Source: Stella humosa (lineage in GTDB: Bacteria; Pseudomonadota; Alphaproteobacteria; ATCC43930; Allostellaceae). Taken from it: DNA of 64,000 nucleotides. The notes beneath the pieces are model-generated. The model made no database searches, was not told where the DNA came from, and was given only the letters and a program-made list of their open reading frames with translations. Made by a program: the position numbers and the translations under genes. The stretch spans positions 5,328,351 through 5,392,350 of the forward strand of contig NZ_AP019700.1 of assembly GCF_006738645.1 (NCBI RefSeq), read 5' to 3'. Shown piece after piece: positions 8,179 through 18,827 of this stretch (its first letter is position 1; each line of letters opens with the position of its first letter).

Positions 8179-8600
8179 GCAGCGAAACCGAGGCGGCCCT
8201 TCCGTTCGAGCCCCGGGTGCTGTGCCGGGCGGACGAGATCGGCGAGGCGGGCGGCAAGGGCTTCGTCCTGGGCGAGGGCCGCCAGAAGCGCGAGATCTTC
8301 GTGGTGCGCAAGGAGGGCCGGGTCTACGGCTACCTCAACTCCTGCCCCCATGCCGGCACGCCGCTCGACTGGATGCCCGACCGCTTCTTCACCAACGACG
8401 GTCGCTTCCTGATCTGCGCCACCCATGGCGCGCTCTTCGAGGTGGAGGACGGGATGTGCCTGCGCGGCCCCTGCCGGGGCTTGGCGCTGGACCCGGTCGA
8501 CGTCGCCGAAGAGGGGGGCGAAATTCTGCTGATGGAGCCCGACGTCCGGCCGCCGCCGCCGGCGCCGCCCGCTTCCCCGCCGGCTTCCCCTACCTCTTGA
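8175..8600 (+). CDS. Rieske [2Fe-2S] domain protein
   Basis: A 141-residue single-domain Rieske ferredoxin-like protein. The cluster ligands are visible as C57-P-H59 and C81-A-T-H84, with the conserved GTPLDW and GALFEVEDGMCLRGPC segments around them. The start at 8175 overlaps the stop of the EVE gene in an ATGA; a longer in-frame form would lie inside the EVE gene and is unlikely. The C-terminus is proline-rich (about 15 residues) and probably disordered. It probably delivers electrons to an oxygenase, possibly the PhyH protein upstream, but PhyH enzymes do not normally need a Rieske partner. The 3' end overlaps the opposing gene by 11 bases. Confidence 0.9.
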   Translation: MSSETEAALPFEPRVLCRADEIGEAGGKGFVLGEGRQKREIFVVRKEGRVYGYLNSCPHAGTPLDWMPDRFFTNDGRFLICATHGALFEVEDGMCLRGPCRGLALDPVDVAEEGGEILLMEPDVRPPPPAPPASPPASPTS

Positions 8601-9534
8601 AGGTCAGCCACTCGCGGTTGTTGAGGTGCTCGGCCTCCAGGAAGTCGGCATTCTCCAGCGCCGGCTTGTAGAGGCGGAAAGTGCGCATGATGCCGAGCGT
8701 GGCGGCACTTTCCAAAGCGCCGGCGAACAGCGGCTCGCGCCGGCCGAAATGGGGCTCCGCCCGCCAGCGGGCGAACTGCCGGCGGGTCAGGAAGAAGCAG
8801 CCGGCGTGCGGGTTGGTCGGCCGCTCCAGCATCGCCTGACCGCCCAGGTGGCGGATGCCGATGGCCGGCTGGTGGGCGATGTCCTGCCAGGCCGCGGTGG
8901 TCTCCACCGGCACTGGCCCGTCGACATAGAGCTTCTGGAAACGGCCGGCCGGATCGGCCTCGAACCGGTTCGGCAGCAGCACGCCCTGGCCCTCGGTCGC
9001 CCGCTCGACCAGGGCGATCTTGCGCAGGAACCACGGGTCGGCGATCACCGTGTCGTCCTCGAGATAGCAGGCCCAGTCATACCGGGCGGCGCGGGCCGCC
9101 AGCACCTCGTGGCAGGCAAAGCCCAGCATCCGCGGGTCGCCGCCCAGGCGATCGAGCGTCGTCTCCTCGACCTCGAAAGTGCTGGCCGGCAGGGCGACCC
9201 GATCCAGCGCGTGGCGCCGGCCGACGATGACGACGACGATGTCGAGCCGGTCCGGCAGGGTCGGCGCGTTCGCCCGCTCGATCCGCACATGGGTGCGGTC
9301 GGCAACCGTGGGCAGGCCTGCCGGCAGGTCGGGCCCGCTCCAGCCGACGCGCCCCTGGCGCTCGCCCAGATGGATGCGCAGGCCGGCGATGGTGCGGGTC
9401 AGCGCCTGGGCCCGGGCCGCAGCCGCGTCGGGCATGCCCGAGCCATAGAGGGTGCCACCCGGCACCGGCGGGCCGACATAGTGCGGAATGGCGACGAGGA
9501 TGCGCGCCCCCGCCGCCATTTCCGGGTTGGTCAC
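8590..9534 (-). CDS. glycosyltransferase-like protein of unknown function
   Basis: A 314-residue cytoplasmic protein without signal peptide. It starts with a nucleotide-sugar-type first strand (RILVAIPHYVGPP), has a DIVVVIVGR strand, and carries a D-x-D-like acidic motif in YLEDDTVIADPWFL, followed by GVLLPNRFE and, further on, NPHAGCFFLTRRQF. These suggest a GT-A fold glycosyltransferase, but I cannot place it in a named family. The GTG start at 9534 overlaps the stop of the creatininase gene upstream (GTGA), implying translational coupling. An ATG five codons later is an alternative start. Its 3' end overlaps the Rieske gene tail to tail. Confidence 0.75.
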   Translation of the reverse strand: MTNPEMAAGARILVAIPHYVGPPVPGGTLYGSGMPDAAAARAQALTRTIAGLRIHLGERQGRVGWSGPDLPAGLPTVADRTHVRIERANAPTLPDRLDIVVVIVGRRHALDRVALPASTFEVEETTLDRLGGDPRMLGFACHEVLAARAARYDWACYLEDDTVIADPWFLRKIALVERATEGQGVLLPNRFEADPAGRFQKLYVDGPVPVETTAAWQDIAHQPAIGIRHLGGQAMLERPTNPHAGCFFLTRRQFARWRAEPHFGRREPLFAGALESAATLGIMRTFRLYKPALENADFLEAEHLNNREWLTFKR

Positions 9535-10274
9535 GCCGCCAGGAACTCACGATAGGTGGTGGTGAGATCGGCGACGGATGCCTCGATCAGCCGCTTGCCG
9601 TCCTCGATCTTCGCGAGGTTCGGGTTGGAGCCGATGCGGCCGTCGGGGAAGCGGCGGCGATAGTCGGCCGCGTCCGTGAAGCGGCCGGTCGGCGCGATCT
9701 CCGGCTCCATCTCCATGTACTTCACCCGGTCGGGATATGCGGCCCAGGTGACGGCGACCTCGCTCGGCGTGGCGTGCGAGCCGTGGCCCGTGGGATAGAG
9801 GTCGGCGCACAGCTTGCGCGTCTCGGGCCCTTCCCACCAGTTGGCGAGCAGGCACTTCACCGGCTGGTTGCCCTTGCCGGGGTCGGACTGGCGGTGGTTG
9901 TAGATTTCGTAGAAGGCGGCATTGGTCGTGGCGATGTTGCCGCCATGGCCGTTGACGAACATGATCCGCGTGAAGCCGTGCCGGGCGAGCGACTGCACAT
10001 AGTCGAAGATGACCGCGATCAGCGTCGACGGCCGGTAGGTCATGCTGCCGGTGAAGTCCATGTGGTGGACCGCCATGCCGACCGAGATGGTCGGCGCCAC
10101 CAGGCAGCCGATCTTCTCGCCCAGCGCGCGGCCGATGATCTCGGCCGTCAGGGCGTCGGTACCGACCAGGCCGTTGGGGCCATGCTGCTCGGTCGAGCCG
10201 ATCGGGATGACGACGCCGGTGGAGGTCTTGAGATAGTCCTGCACCTCGTGCCAGGTGCTGAGTTGAAGCTGCAT
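9531..10274 (-). CDS. creatininase family amidohydrolase
   Basis: A 247-residue enzyme of the creatininase/FAPy-hydrolase fold. Metal-ligand motifs are visible: PIGSTEQHGPNGLVGTD near the N-terminus, the central FVNGHGGN, and GHGSHATPSEVA. The family hydrolyses cyclic amide bonds: creatinine, deaminated riboflavin precursors (ArfB) and mycofactocin peptide (MftE). The true substrate cannot be read from sequence. It is the first gene of a two-gene minus-strand unit with the glycosyltransferase-like protein and is divergent from acs. The coupling of an amidohydrolase to a sugar-transferase-like protein is unusual. Confidence 0.88.
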   Translation of the reverse strand: MQLQLSTWHEVQDYLKTSTGVVIPIGSTEQHGPNGLVGTDALTAEIIGRALGEKIGCLVAPTISVGMAVHHMDFTGSMTYRPSTLIAVIFDYVQSLARHGFTRIMFVNGHGGNIATTNAAFYEIYNHRQSDPGKGNQPVKCLLANWWEGPETRKLCADLYPTGHGSHATPSEVAVTWAAYPDRVKYMEMEPEIAPTGRFTDAADYRRRFPDGRIGSNPNLAKIEDGKRLIEASVADLTTTYREFLAA

Positions 10275-10339
10275 CGACGCCGTCTCCTCGTGGCAGGGGT
10301 CGGGCGACGCTAGCCGCCGCGCCGGGGGGCTTCAAGACC

Positions 10340-10368
10340 TTGTTTCGGGCCGCGAACCCGCCCATCAT
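10340..10368 (+). promoter_or_regulatory. candidate sigma-70 promoter for acs
   Basis: TTGTTT at 10340-10345 is separated by 17 bases from CATCAT at 10363-10368. Transcription would begin near 10376, about 30 bases before the acs start. The -10 matches consensus at 4 of 6 positions and the -35 at 3 of 6, so this is a weak call. Confidence 0.35.
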
Positions 10369-10406
10369 CCGGCCAGAAAGCAAGCCTTCCCGAGGGAGAG
10401 AAACGG

Positions 10407-12347
<1,941 letters not shown>

Positions 12348-12409
12348 CAACGAAAAGCCGCACAGACCGTTTGTTACTATTGCAAGCGGCCTTCTGGAAA
12401 CTTGTTGTC

Positions 12410-12446
12410 GCAGGGGACGAAGCGGATCACACTCCGCGTCCCTTGC
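12410..12446 (+). terminator. GC-rich hairpin between acs and phaZ
   Basis: GCAGGGGACG at 12410-12419 pairs with CGTCCCTTGC at 12437-12446 with one mismatch, and CGG/CCG closes an inner loop of eight bases after a three-base bulge. There is no run of T after it, so it may be a weak terminator of acs or a leader element of phaZ. The remaining 196-base gap shows no gene. Confidence 0.4.
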
Positions 12447-12543
12447 GTACTGGCGGGTAGGTTGATACCGCCGGCTCCATGGTTGCGCAACGACGGCCGC
12501 CCGCCCCCGACGGCCCGATCCCTCGGTTCGAGGCCCCCAGTCC

Positions 12544-13764
12544 ATGCTGTATCACGCCTACGAGACCGCCCACATGATGGCCCTGCCCTTCCGCATGGCA
12601 GCGGACGCGATGCAGGTATCGCTGCAGTATCCCTGGGCGCCCCATTCGGGGACCAAGCTGGCGCGCACCATGGCCGCGCAGTGCGAATTGTTCAGCCGCC
12701 TCACCCGCCGCTACGACAAGCCGGCCTTCGGCATCGAGGCCGTCCAGACCGCCGCCGGCGAGGCCGTCGTGACCGAGCGCGTAGCCGACGCCAAGCCCTT
12801 CTGCCGGCTGCTGCATTTCGAGAAGTCGACCGGGCCGATGGGGCCGCGGGTACTGCTGGTGGCGCCGGTTTCCGGCCACCACGCCACTCTGCTGCGCGGC
12901 ACGGTGCGCGACCTGCTGCCCGACCACGACGTCTACATCACCGACTGGATCGACGCGCGCAACGTCCCGGCCTTCCAGGGTGCTTTCGACTTCGAGGACT
13001 ACGTCACCTACATCCTGCAGATGCTGCGGCAGTTGGGCGGGGAGACGCACGTCATCGCCGTGTGCCAGCCGACCGTGCCGGTGCTGGCGGCCGTGTCGAT
13101 GCTGGCGCTGGCCGACGACCGCGACCAGCCGCGCTCCATGGTGCTGATGGGCGGGCCGATCGACACGCGCGAGAACCCGACCGGCGTCAACCAGCTCGCC
13201 AAGACGCGGCCGCTGTCCTGGTTCGAGAACAACGTCATCACCACCGTGCCGGCGCCATACCCGGCGATGGGACGGCGGGTCTATCCGGGCTTCCTGCAGC
13301 TCACCGGCTTCATGTCGATGAACCTCGACCGGCATGTCGGCGCCCACCTGGAGCTGTTCCGCAACCTGGTGAAGGGCGATGGCGACAGCGCCGAGGCCCA
13401 CCGGCGCTTCTATGACGAGTATTTCGCGGTCATGGACCTGTCGGCCGAATTCTACCTGCAGACCATCGAGCTGGTGTTCCAGGAGCATGCCCTGCCGAAG
13501 GGCGAGATGTTCTGGCATGGCCACCTGGTGGAGCCGGCCGCCATCACCCGCACCGCCATGATGACGGTCGAGGGCGAGCAGGACGACATCTCCGCCCCCG
13601 GCCAGACGGCGGCCGCCCACCGCCTGACCACCTCGCTCGCAGCCGACAAGCAGACCCACCATTTGCAGCCGCATGTCGGCCACTATGGCGTCTTCAACGG
13701 CCGACGCTGGCGGACGGAGACCCTGCCGAAGGTGCGAGCGTTCATTCGCCAGCACGACCACTGA
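12544..13764 (+). CDS. phaZ: intracellular polyhydroxyalkanoate depolymerase
   Basis: A 406-residue alpha/beta hydrolase of the intracellular PHB depolymerase (PhaZ1/PhaZa1) type, which mobilises stored polyhydroxybutyrate granules. The family N-terminus (MLYHAYETAHMMALPFR) is intact. The nucleophile position holds cysteine, not serine (Cys174 in AVCQPTVPVLA), as in the characterised Cupriavidus enzyme. The acid is likely in EGEQDDISAPGQT and the catalytic histidine in QPHVGHYGVFNGRRW. There is no signal peptide, consistent with granules in the cytoplasm. Its last 23 bases overlap the end of the convergent LysR gene. Confidence 0.95.
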   Translation: MLYHAYETAHMMALPFRMAADAMQVSLQYPWAPHSGTKLARTMAAQCELFSRLTRRYDKPAFGIEAVQTAAGEAVVTERVADAKPFCRLLHFEKSTGPMGPRVLLVAPVSGHHATLLRGTVRDLLPDHDVYITDWIDARNVPAFQGAFDFEDYVTYILQMLRQLGGETHVIAVCQPTVPVLAAVSMLALADDRDQPRSMVLMGGPIDTRENPTGVNQLAKTRPLSWFENNVITTVPAPYPAMGRRVYPGFLQLTGFMSMNLDRHVGAHLELFRNLVKGDGDSAEAHRRFYDEYFAVMDLSAEFYLQTIELVFQEHALPKGEMFWHGHLVEPAAITRTAMMTVEGEQDDISAPGQTAAAHRLTTSLAADKQTHHLQPHVGHYGVFNGRRWRTETLPKVRAFIRQHDH

Positions 13765-14671
13765 CGCCTTCTCCCGCCAGCGCGCGGCGCAGGCGGGGCG
13801 CGGCAAAGTCGACGAAGGCGCGCACCTTGGCCGGCAGCAGCCGGCCTTGCGGCCAGGCAAGACTGACCGGCTCCGGCGGCGGCTCGAACGCCGCCAGGAT
13901 GCGCCGCAGCCGGCCGGCCGCCAGGGCGGCTGCGGCCTGATAGGACAGGACGCGGACGATGCCCAGGCCGGCTTCGGCCGCGTCGATTGCGGCCTCCGCC
14001 GTCGAGACCACCAGGCGGGTACGGATCGCCACGGCCATCTCGTGGCGTGCGTCCTTGCCGGGAAAGACCCAGCGATCCACCACAGCGGCCGCCGAGAAGG
14101 CGACGCAGGCATGCCCCTCCAGGTCGGCCGGCTGCATCGGCGTGCCGTGGGCCGCCAGATAGGCCGGGCTGGCGCAGACCACGCGGCCGATCGCCCCCAG
14201 GCTGGTGGCCACCATCGCGCCATCGGCGATCGGACCGATGCGGACGGCCAGGTCGAGCCCCTCGTCCAGCAGGTCGACGACCCGGTCCAGCAGCAGCAGC
14301 CGGACGTCGACCTCGGGATGCGCCGCCAGGAACTGCGTCACCACCGGTAGGATATGGAGGCGGCCGAAAACATAGGGCGCGGTGATGCCGAGGCGGCCGC
14401 GCGGGATGTCGGTGATGCCATGGACGGCGCGTTCGGCCGCATCCAGGTCGGTCAGGATTCGCCGCCCGGCCTCGAGATAGCCCCGTCCCGCCTCTGTCAG
14501 GACCACCCGGCGCGTGGTGCGCGCCAGCAGGCGGGCGCCCAGATGATCCTCCAGGGCGGCCAGCTTGCGGCTGACCGTGGCGAGCGGCAGGCCCAGGCGC
14601 CCGGCACCGGCCGTCAGGCTGCCGGCATCGGCCACCGCCAGGAATATCCGCGTCGCATCGAGCCGATCCAC
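13742..14671 (-). CDS. LysR family transcriptional regulator
   Basis: A 309-residue LysR regulator. The winged helix-turn-helix spans about residues 1-60 (ATRIFLAVADAGSLTAGAGRLGLPLATVSRKLAALEDHLG in pieces), followed by a periplasmic-binding-type effector domain. The GTG at 14671 was chosen because a GGGAGA ribosome site lies six bases upstream; another GTG two codons earlier abuts that site. It is divergent from a flavin-nucleotide oxidase gene 105 bases away, the usual arrangement for a LysR regulator and its target. The DNA-binding site was not identified. Confidence 0.93.
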   Translation of the reverse strand: MDRLDATRIFLAVADAGSLTAGAGRLGLPLATVSRKLAALEDHLGARLLARTTRRVVLTEAGRGYLEAGRRILTDLDAAERAVHGITDIPRGRLGITAPYVFGRLHILPVVTQFLAAHPEVDVRLLLLDRVVDLLDEGLDLAVRIGPIADGAMVATSLGAIGRVVCASPAYLAAHGTPMQPADLEGHACVAFSAAAVVDRWVFPGKDARHEMAVAIRTRLVVSTAEAAIDAAEAGLGIVRVLSYQAAAALAAGRLRRILAAFEPPPEPVSLAWPQGRLLPAKVRAFVDFAAPRLRRALAGEGVSGRAGE

Positions 14672-14776
14672 GGCCACTCTCCCGATATCTGGAAGGATGA
14701 ATACCGATACGGCCTCTTTATTGTCGTGTGAAGCGGTGCGACATCCATCGGCATCTGCAGTTAAGGGAGTAGCCCG
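14672..14776. promoter_or_regulatory. divergent LysR / flavin oxidase control region
   Basis: This 105-base gap is markedly richer in A and T than its surroundings (GATATC, GAATACCGATA, CTTTATTG). It must hold both start signals of the divergent pair. I see no clear T-N11-A dyad that I would commit to. Confidence 0.4.
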
Positions 14777-15382
14777 ATGCCGCACACCTCCGATGTCGCC
14801 TTCTCGCCCGCGGTCAAGGCCGTGCAGCAGCGGCTTGGGTCGCGCGACCATTTCGCGCGGCGGCCCGACTGGCCGACCGAGGCGACGGACGAGCTGGAAC
14901 AGTTCCTGGGGGCGGCCACGAGCGTCTTCCTGGCCACCGCCAGCGCGGCTGGCCAGCCCTACATCCAGCATCGTGGCGGGCCGAAGGGCTTCCTGCAGCT
15001 GATCGACCGGCGCACGATCGGCTTTGCCGACTTCGCCGGCAACCGGCAGTACATCACGCTGGGCAATCTGGGCGAAAACCCGCAGGCCATGCTGTTCGTC
15101 ATGGACTACGAGACCCGCCGGCGGGTGAAGCTGTGGGGCCGGGCGCGCGTCATCGAGGATGACCCGGCACTCGTCGCACGGCTGTTCCCGGCGGGCTATG
15201 CCGCCCGCGGAGAACGTGCCGTGCTGTTCGAGATCGCGGCCTGGGACGTGAACTGCCGCCAGCACATCCCCCAGCTCTTCCCGGCGGTGGAGGTACTGCC
15301 GGCGCTCGACGCCATGGACCAGCGCATCCGCGCGCTCGAGGCCGAGAACGCGGAACTGCGCCGGCAGCTTCAGGCCGGGTGA
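14777..15382 (+). CDS. pyridoxamine 5'-phosphate oxidase-like flavin protein
   Basis: A 201-residue protein with the split-barrel FMN-binding fold. SVFLATASAAGQPYIQHRGG, GFADFAGNRQYITLGNL and the VKLWGRARVIEDD strand are typical of the group annotated as PNPOx-family or pyridoxamine 5'-phosphate oxidase-related. The last 25 residues form heptads (IRALEAENAELRRQL) suggesting a short coiled coil that could dimerise the protein. Classic PdxH signature residues are not evident, so a general flavin-dependent reductase or oxidase is more likely than a vitamin B6 enzyme. It is divergent from, and probably controlled by, the neighbouring LysR protein. Confidence 0.8.
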   Translation: MPHTSDVAFSPAVKAVQQRLGSRDHFARRPDWPTEATDELEQFLGAATSVFLATASAAGQPYIQHRGGPKGFLQLIDRRTIGFADFAGNRQYITLGNLGENPQAMLFVMDYETRRRVKLWGRARVIEDDPALVARLFPAGYAARGERAVLFEIAAWDVNCRQHIPQLFPAVEVLPALDAMDQRIRALEAENAELRRQLQAG

Positions 15383-15389
15383 CGCCCGC

Positions 15390-15782
15390 TCATTCCGGGC
15401 GGTGGCAGACGATGCACAGCTTGTTGCCGTCGAGATCGCGCAGATAGGCGCCGTAATAGTCCGGGTGATAGTGCGGGCGCAGGCCGGGCGCGCCCTCATC
15501 CTTGCCCCCGGCCGCGAGTCCGGCGGCGTGGAAGGCATCGACCTCGGCGCGCCGTTTTGCCTCGAAGGCGACGGTGATGCCGTTCCCGATCGAGGCGGTG
15601 CCGCCGTCGAACGGCCGCAGGATCCAGAAATGCGGCGCACGGTCGGGGTCGACGGCCCAGCCCGCCGCCCCTTCCTCGGCGCTGGCATGGATGCATTGCA
15701 GGCCGAGGGCCGGCAGGATCGCGTCATAGAACGCCTTGGCGGCGGCATAGTCGTTGGTGCCGACGGTGACATGGCTGAACAT
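15390..15782 (-). CDS. VOC family protein (glyoxalase/bleomycin-resistance fold)
   Basis: A 130-residue single-domain vicinal-oxygen-chelate protein. It begins with the standard first strand and helix ([27 protein letters not shown]) and ends [20 protein letters not shown], where the penultimate acidic position expected for a metal ligand is not conserved as Glu. It therefore may not be a glyoxalase I. A GAGGAGA ribosome site lies upstream of the ATG. It converges on the flavin oxidase gene with seven bases between stops and is divergent from mcd. Substrate unknown. Confidence 0.88.
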   Translation of the reverse strand: MFSHVTVGTNDYAAAKAFYDAILPALGLQCIHASAEEGAAGWAVDPDRAPHFWILRPFDGGTASIGNGITVAFEAKRRAEVDAFHAAGLAAGGKDEGAPGLRPHYHPDYYGAYLRDLDGNKLCIVCHRPE

Positions 15783-15844
15783 GGGCTTGGGTCTCCTCGC
15801 TCCTCATCGGTGGGGCGATCCTAGCGCCGGTCGCTTTGCCGTGC

Positions 15845-15873
15845 TTGCGATAGCGGGCCGGGGCGGGCATACG
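15845..15873 (+). promoter_or_regulatory. candidate promoter for mcd
   Basis: TTGCGA (15845-15850), a 17-base spacer and CATACG (15868-15873) lie 30 bases before the mcd start. The match to consensus is moderate and made by eye. Confidence 0.35.
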
Positions 15874-15903
15874 CGGTCGTCCAGGATACGAGGGAGGCCA
15901 GGG

Positions 15904-17580
15904 ATGGACGGGGCAGGCACGGCCGGGGACAAGTCGGCCAGCGAGCTGACGGCAGCCGCGCGGATGGCGACGCTGGCGGCGCGCACCTTCGCCGCCGCTG
16001 CCAAGGCGGCGGCCGAGGCGGGTGTCGTTCGCGACGGGCGGATCGACGTGGCGGCCGCCGACCGCGACCAGCGCCTGCTGCATGGCTTCGCCTGGATCGC
16101 CACCACGGTCGAGGCGATCGCCGCCACCACCGCCTGGGCCGAGGCCCTGCTGCGCCGCGACGCGCTGGCCGCGGGCGAGGCGCTGGTCCTGGCGATCGGC
16201 CTTGGCGAATACCTGCACCAGCTCGCTGGCGGCATCCCCATGAGCCAGAACGAGATGGTGCGGCCGGGCGAGCTGGGCCTGGCCGCCGCGGCGGCAAGCC
16301 TGGCCGCCGATCCGGCCGTCGCCTGGTTCATGCAGGCGGGCAATGTCGCAGCGCGCCGGGCTGCCCTGGTGGAGCACCTGGCGGACGGCGGCCAGATCGA
16401 CGAGGCCCTGGGCGACGAGACGCTGGACCTGATCCGCGGCCAGTTTCGCCGCTTCGCCGACCAGCGCGTGCTGCCGGGCGCCCATGGCTGGCACCTGGCC
16501 GACGAGCTGATACCCGACGCCGTCGTGGCCGAGATGGCCGAGATGGGGGTATTCGGCATCTGCATCGCGCCCGAGCATGGCGGCCTCGGCCTCGGCAAGC
16601 TCGCCATGTGCGTGGTGTCCGAGGAGCTGAGCCGCGCCTGGATCGCGGCAGGATCGCTCGGCACCCGGTCGGAGATCGCGGGCGAGCTGATCTCCGAATC
16701 GGGCACGCCCGAGCAGAAGGCGGCATGGCTGCCGCGCATCGCCTCCGGCGAAGTGCTGCCGACGGCCGTCTTCACCGAGCCCGACACCGGCTCCGACCTC
16801 GGCAGCCTACGCACCCGCGCGCGGGCGACGGCGGACGGCGGCTGGCGGGTCGACGGCAACAAGACCTGGATCACCCATGCCGCGCGCAGCGACCTGATGA
16901 CCCTGCTGGTGCGCACGGAGCCCGACACCGACGGCTATGAGGGGCTGAGCATGCTGCTGGCGCCCAAGCCGCGCGGCACCGACGCCGACCCGTTCCCCGC
17001 GCCCGGCATGCAGGGCGGCGAGATCCCGGTGCTGGGCTATCGCGGGATGAAGGAATACGAGATCGCGTTCGAGGGCTTCGCGGTCCCGGCCGGCAGCCTG
17101 CTGGGCGCCGCCCCCGGCCGCGGCTTCAAGCAGCTCATGCGCACCTTCGAGGGTGCCCGCATCCAGACCGCCGCCCGGGCGCTGGGCGTGGCGCGTCGCG
17201 CCTACGAGCTGGGCCTGGGCTATGCGCTGGAGCGCCGCCAGTTCGGCCGCCCCATCATCCGTTTCCCGCGGGTGGCCGACAAGCTGGCGATGATGGCGGT
17301 CGAGACCGTGATGGCCCGCGAGCTGACCTATGCCGCCGCCCGCCAGAAGGACAGCGGCAAGCGCTGCGACATCGAGGCCGGCATGGCCAAGTTGCTAGCC
17401 GCCCGCGTCGCCTGGAGCAACGCCGACACCAGCCTGCAGATCCATGGCGGCAACGGCTATGCGCTGGAATACGAGATCAGCCGCGTGCTGTGCGACGCCC
17501 GAATCCTCAACATCTTCGAGGGCGCAGCCGAGATCCAGGCCCAGGTGATCGGCCGCGGGCTGCTGTCGCAGCGCAACTGA
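15904..17580 (+). CDS. mcd: (2S)-methylsuccinyl-CoA dehydrogenase (acyl-CoA dehydrogenase family)
   Basis: A 558-residue flavoprotein: residues 1-165 are an N-terminal helical extension ([49 protein letters not shown]) absent from ordinary acyl-CoA dehydrogenases. A standard dehydrogenase follows ([52 protein letters not shown] in pieces). This extension, the length and SQNEMVRP are typical of Mcd, which oxidises (2S)-methylsuccinyl-CoA to mesaconyl-CoA in the ethylmalonyl-CoA pathway. Location beside acs and phaZ supports this. A generic acyl-CoA dehydrogenase remains possible. A GAGGGAGG site precedes the ATG. Confidence 0.82.
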   Translation: MDGAGTAGDKSASELTAAARMATLAARTFAAAAKAAAEAGVVRDGRIDVAAADRDQRLLHGFAWIATTVEAIAATTAWAEALLRRDALAAGEALVLAIGLGEYLHQLAGGIPMSQNEMVRPGELGLAAAAASLAADPAVAWFMQAGNVAARRAALVEHLADGGQIDEALGDETLDLIRGQFRRFADQRVLPGAHGWHLADELIPDAVVAEMAEMGVFGICIAPEHGGLGLGKLAMCVVSEELSRAWIAAGSLGTRSEIAGELISESGTPEQKAAWLPRIASGEVLPTAVFTEPDTGSDLGSLRTRARATADGGWRVDGNKTWITHAARSDLMTLLVRTEPDTDGYEGLSMLLAPKPRGTDADPFPAPGMQGGEIPVLGYRGMKEYEIAFEGFAVPAGSLLGAAPGRGFKQLMRTFEGARIQTAARALGVARRAYELGLGYALERRQFGRPIIRFPRVADKLAMMAVETVMARELTYAAARQKDSGKRCDIEAGMAKLLAARVAWSNADTSLQIHGGNGYALEYEISRVLCDARILNIFEGAAEIQAQVIGRGLLSQRN

Positions 17581-17583
17581 GTC

Positions 17584-17611
17584 GAAGAAGGCGCCAGGCA
17601 GCGCCCTCTTC
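17584..17611. terminator. hairpin between convergent mcd and alcohol dehydrogenase
   Basis: GAAGAAGGCGC (17584-17594) pairs with GCGCCCTCTTC (17601-17611) around a six-base loop with one mismatch. It fills the 37-base gap between the two converging stops and could end transcripts from both sides. No T-run follows. Confidence 0.5.
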
Positions 17612-17617
17612 TCCAGT

Positions 17618-18817
17618 TCAGACCGTGCCGGCCAGCGAGCGGTCGTAGAGCGCGCGGAGTTCCGGCGTGCCGACCTTGACCGGGTTGCCGCCGGCGGTCG
17701 GGTCCTCGGCCGCCATCTGCGACAGGAGGTCGAGCTTGTCCGTGCCGACGCCGATCTCTCCTGCCGTGTGGGGGATCTTCAGTTGCTGGCGCAGCTCGAG
17801 GACCCAGGCCAGGAAGCCGTCGAAGCTGGCGTCCTTCAGGCCGATATAGGCTGCGGCCCGCGCCAGCTTCACTTCGACCGCCGAGCGGTTGAAGGCCAGC
17901 ACGTAGGGCATGAAGACGGCGTTGGTCAGGCCATGATGGGTGTCGTAGATGGCGCCCACCGGATGGCTCAGCGCGTGGATGGCGCCCAGGCCCTTCTGGA
18001 AGGCGATGGCACCCATGCTGGCGGCCGCCAGCATGTGTGCGCGGGCCTCCAGGTCGCTGCCGTCGGCGACCGCGCGCGGCAGCCATTCCTTCACCAGCCG
18101 CATGCCTTCGACCGCGATGCCGTCGCCCAGCGGGTGGTGATAGGTCGAGGAGTAGGCTTCGAGGTTGTGGGCCAGCGCGTCCATGCCGGTCCAGGCGGTG
18201 ATGTTGGCCGGCAGGCCGGCTGTCACCGCCGGATCGGAGATGACGACGGAGGGAAGCATCTTCGGATGGAAGATGATCTTCTTGGTCCGCGTCGGCTCAT
18301 GCGTGACGACCGAGGCGCGGCCGACCTCGGACCCCGTGCCGGCCGTGGTCGGCACGGCGACGATGGGGGCGATGGCGGCGGCATCGGCCCGCGTCCACCA
18401 GTCGCCGACATCCTCGAAATCCCACAGCGGCCGGGTCTGGCCGGCCAGGAACGCGATCGCCTTGCCGGCATCGAGCGCGCTGCCGCCGCCGATGGCGACG
18501 ACGCCGTCATGCCCGCCCGCGCGATAGACGGCGACGCCGTCGTCGATGTTGCGGCCCTCGGGGTTGGGCTTGATCGCCGAGAAGAGGGTGGCCTTGAGAC
18601 CGTCCGCTTCCAGGATGCCCATGGCCTCGGCCAGCAGCGGCAGCTTCGCCAGGCCGGGGTCGGTGACGACCAGCGGGCGTGTCATGCCGACCGACCGGCA
18701 GGCTTCGCCCAGTTCCTTCAGTCGGCCGACGCCGAAGCGGACGGCGGTCGGGTAGCTCCAGTTGGCACGCAGGTGGCGATAGTCGCTGGCAGGGGCAGAC
18801 ATGGCAGGAGCAGACAT
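17618..18817 (-). CDS. iron-containing alcohol dehydrogenase
   Basis: A group III (Fe-dependent) alcohol dehydrogenase of about 400 residues. The NAD site shows as AIGGGSALDAGKAIAF and VPTTAGTGSEV, and metal ligands as GMDALAHNLEAY and HPVGAIYDTHHGLTN. The start is uncertain: a short repeat yields MSAPAMSAPA, so ATG codons at 18817 and 18802 both fit, and a longer form would run into the preceding gene. No good ribosome site supports either. It follows the glutamine-synthetase-like gene on the minus strand with near-zero spacing, so they are probably co-transcribed. Oxidation of an aldehyde or alcohol from the upstream pathway is inferred. Confidence 0.9.
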   Translation of the reverse strand: MSAPAMSAPASDYRHLRANWSYPTAVRFGVGRLKELGEACRSVGMTRPLVVTDPGLAKLPLLAEAMGILEADGLKATLFSAIKPNPEGRNIDDGVAVYRAGGHDGVVAIGGGSALDAGKAIAFLAGQTRPLWDFEDVGDWWTRADAAAIAPIVAVPTTAGTGSEVGRASVVTHEPTRTKKIIFHPKMLPSVVISDPAVTAGLPANITAWTGMDALAHNLEAYSSTYHHPLGDGIAVEGMRLVKEWLPRAVADGSDLEARAHMLAAASMGAIAFQKGLGAIHALSHPVGAIYDTHHGLTNAVFMPYVLAFNRSAVEVKLARAAAYIGLKDASFDGFLAWVLELRQQLKIPHTAGEIGVGTDKLDLLSQMAAEDPTAGGNPVKVGTPELRALYDRSLAGTV

Positions 18818-18827
18818 GGCAGGGCTT

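Noticed and set aside
13742-15772. A 676-codon minus-strand open frame spanning LysR and the divergent oxidase gene.
   Set aside because: Only the C-terminal 309 residues form a LysR protein with a good ribosome site. The rest is Arg/Pro-rich antisense to the oxidase gene and has no domain, as is typical of shadow frames in high-GC DNA.
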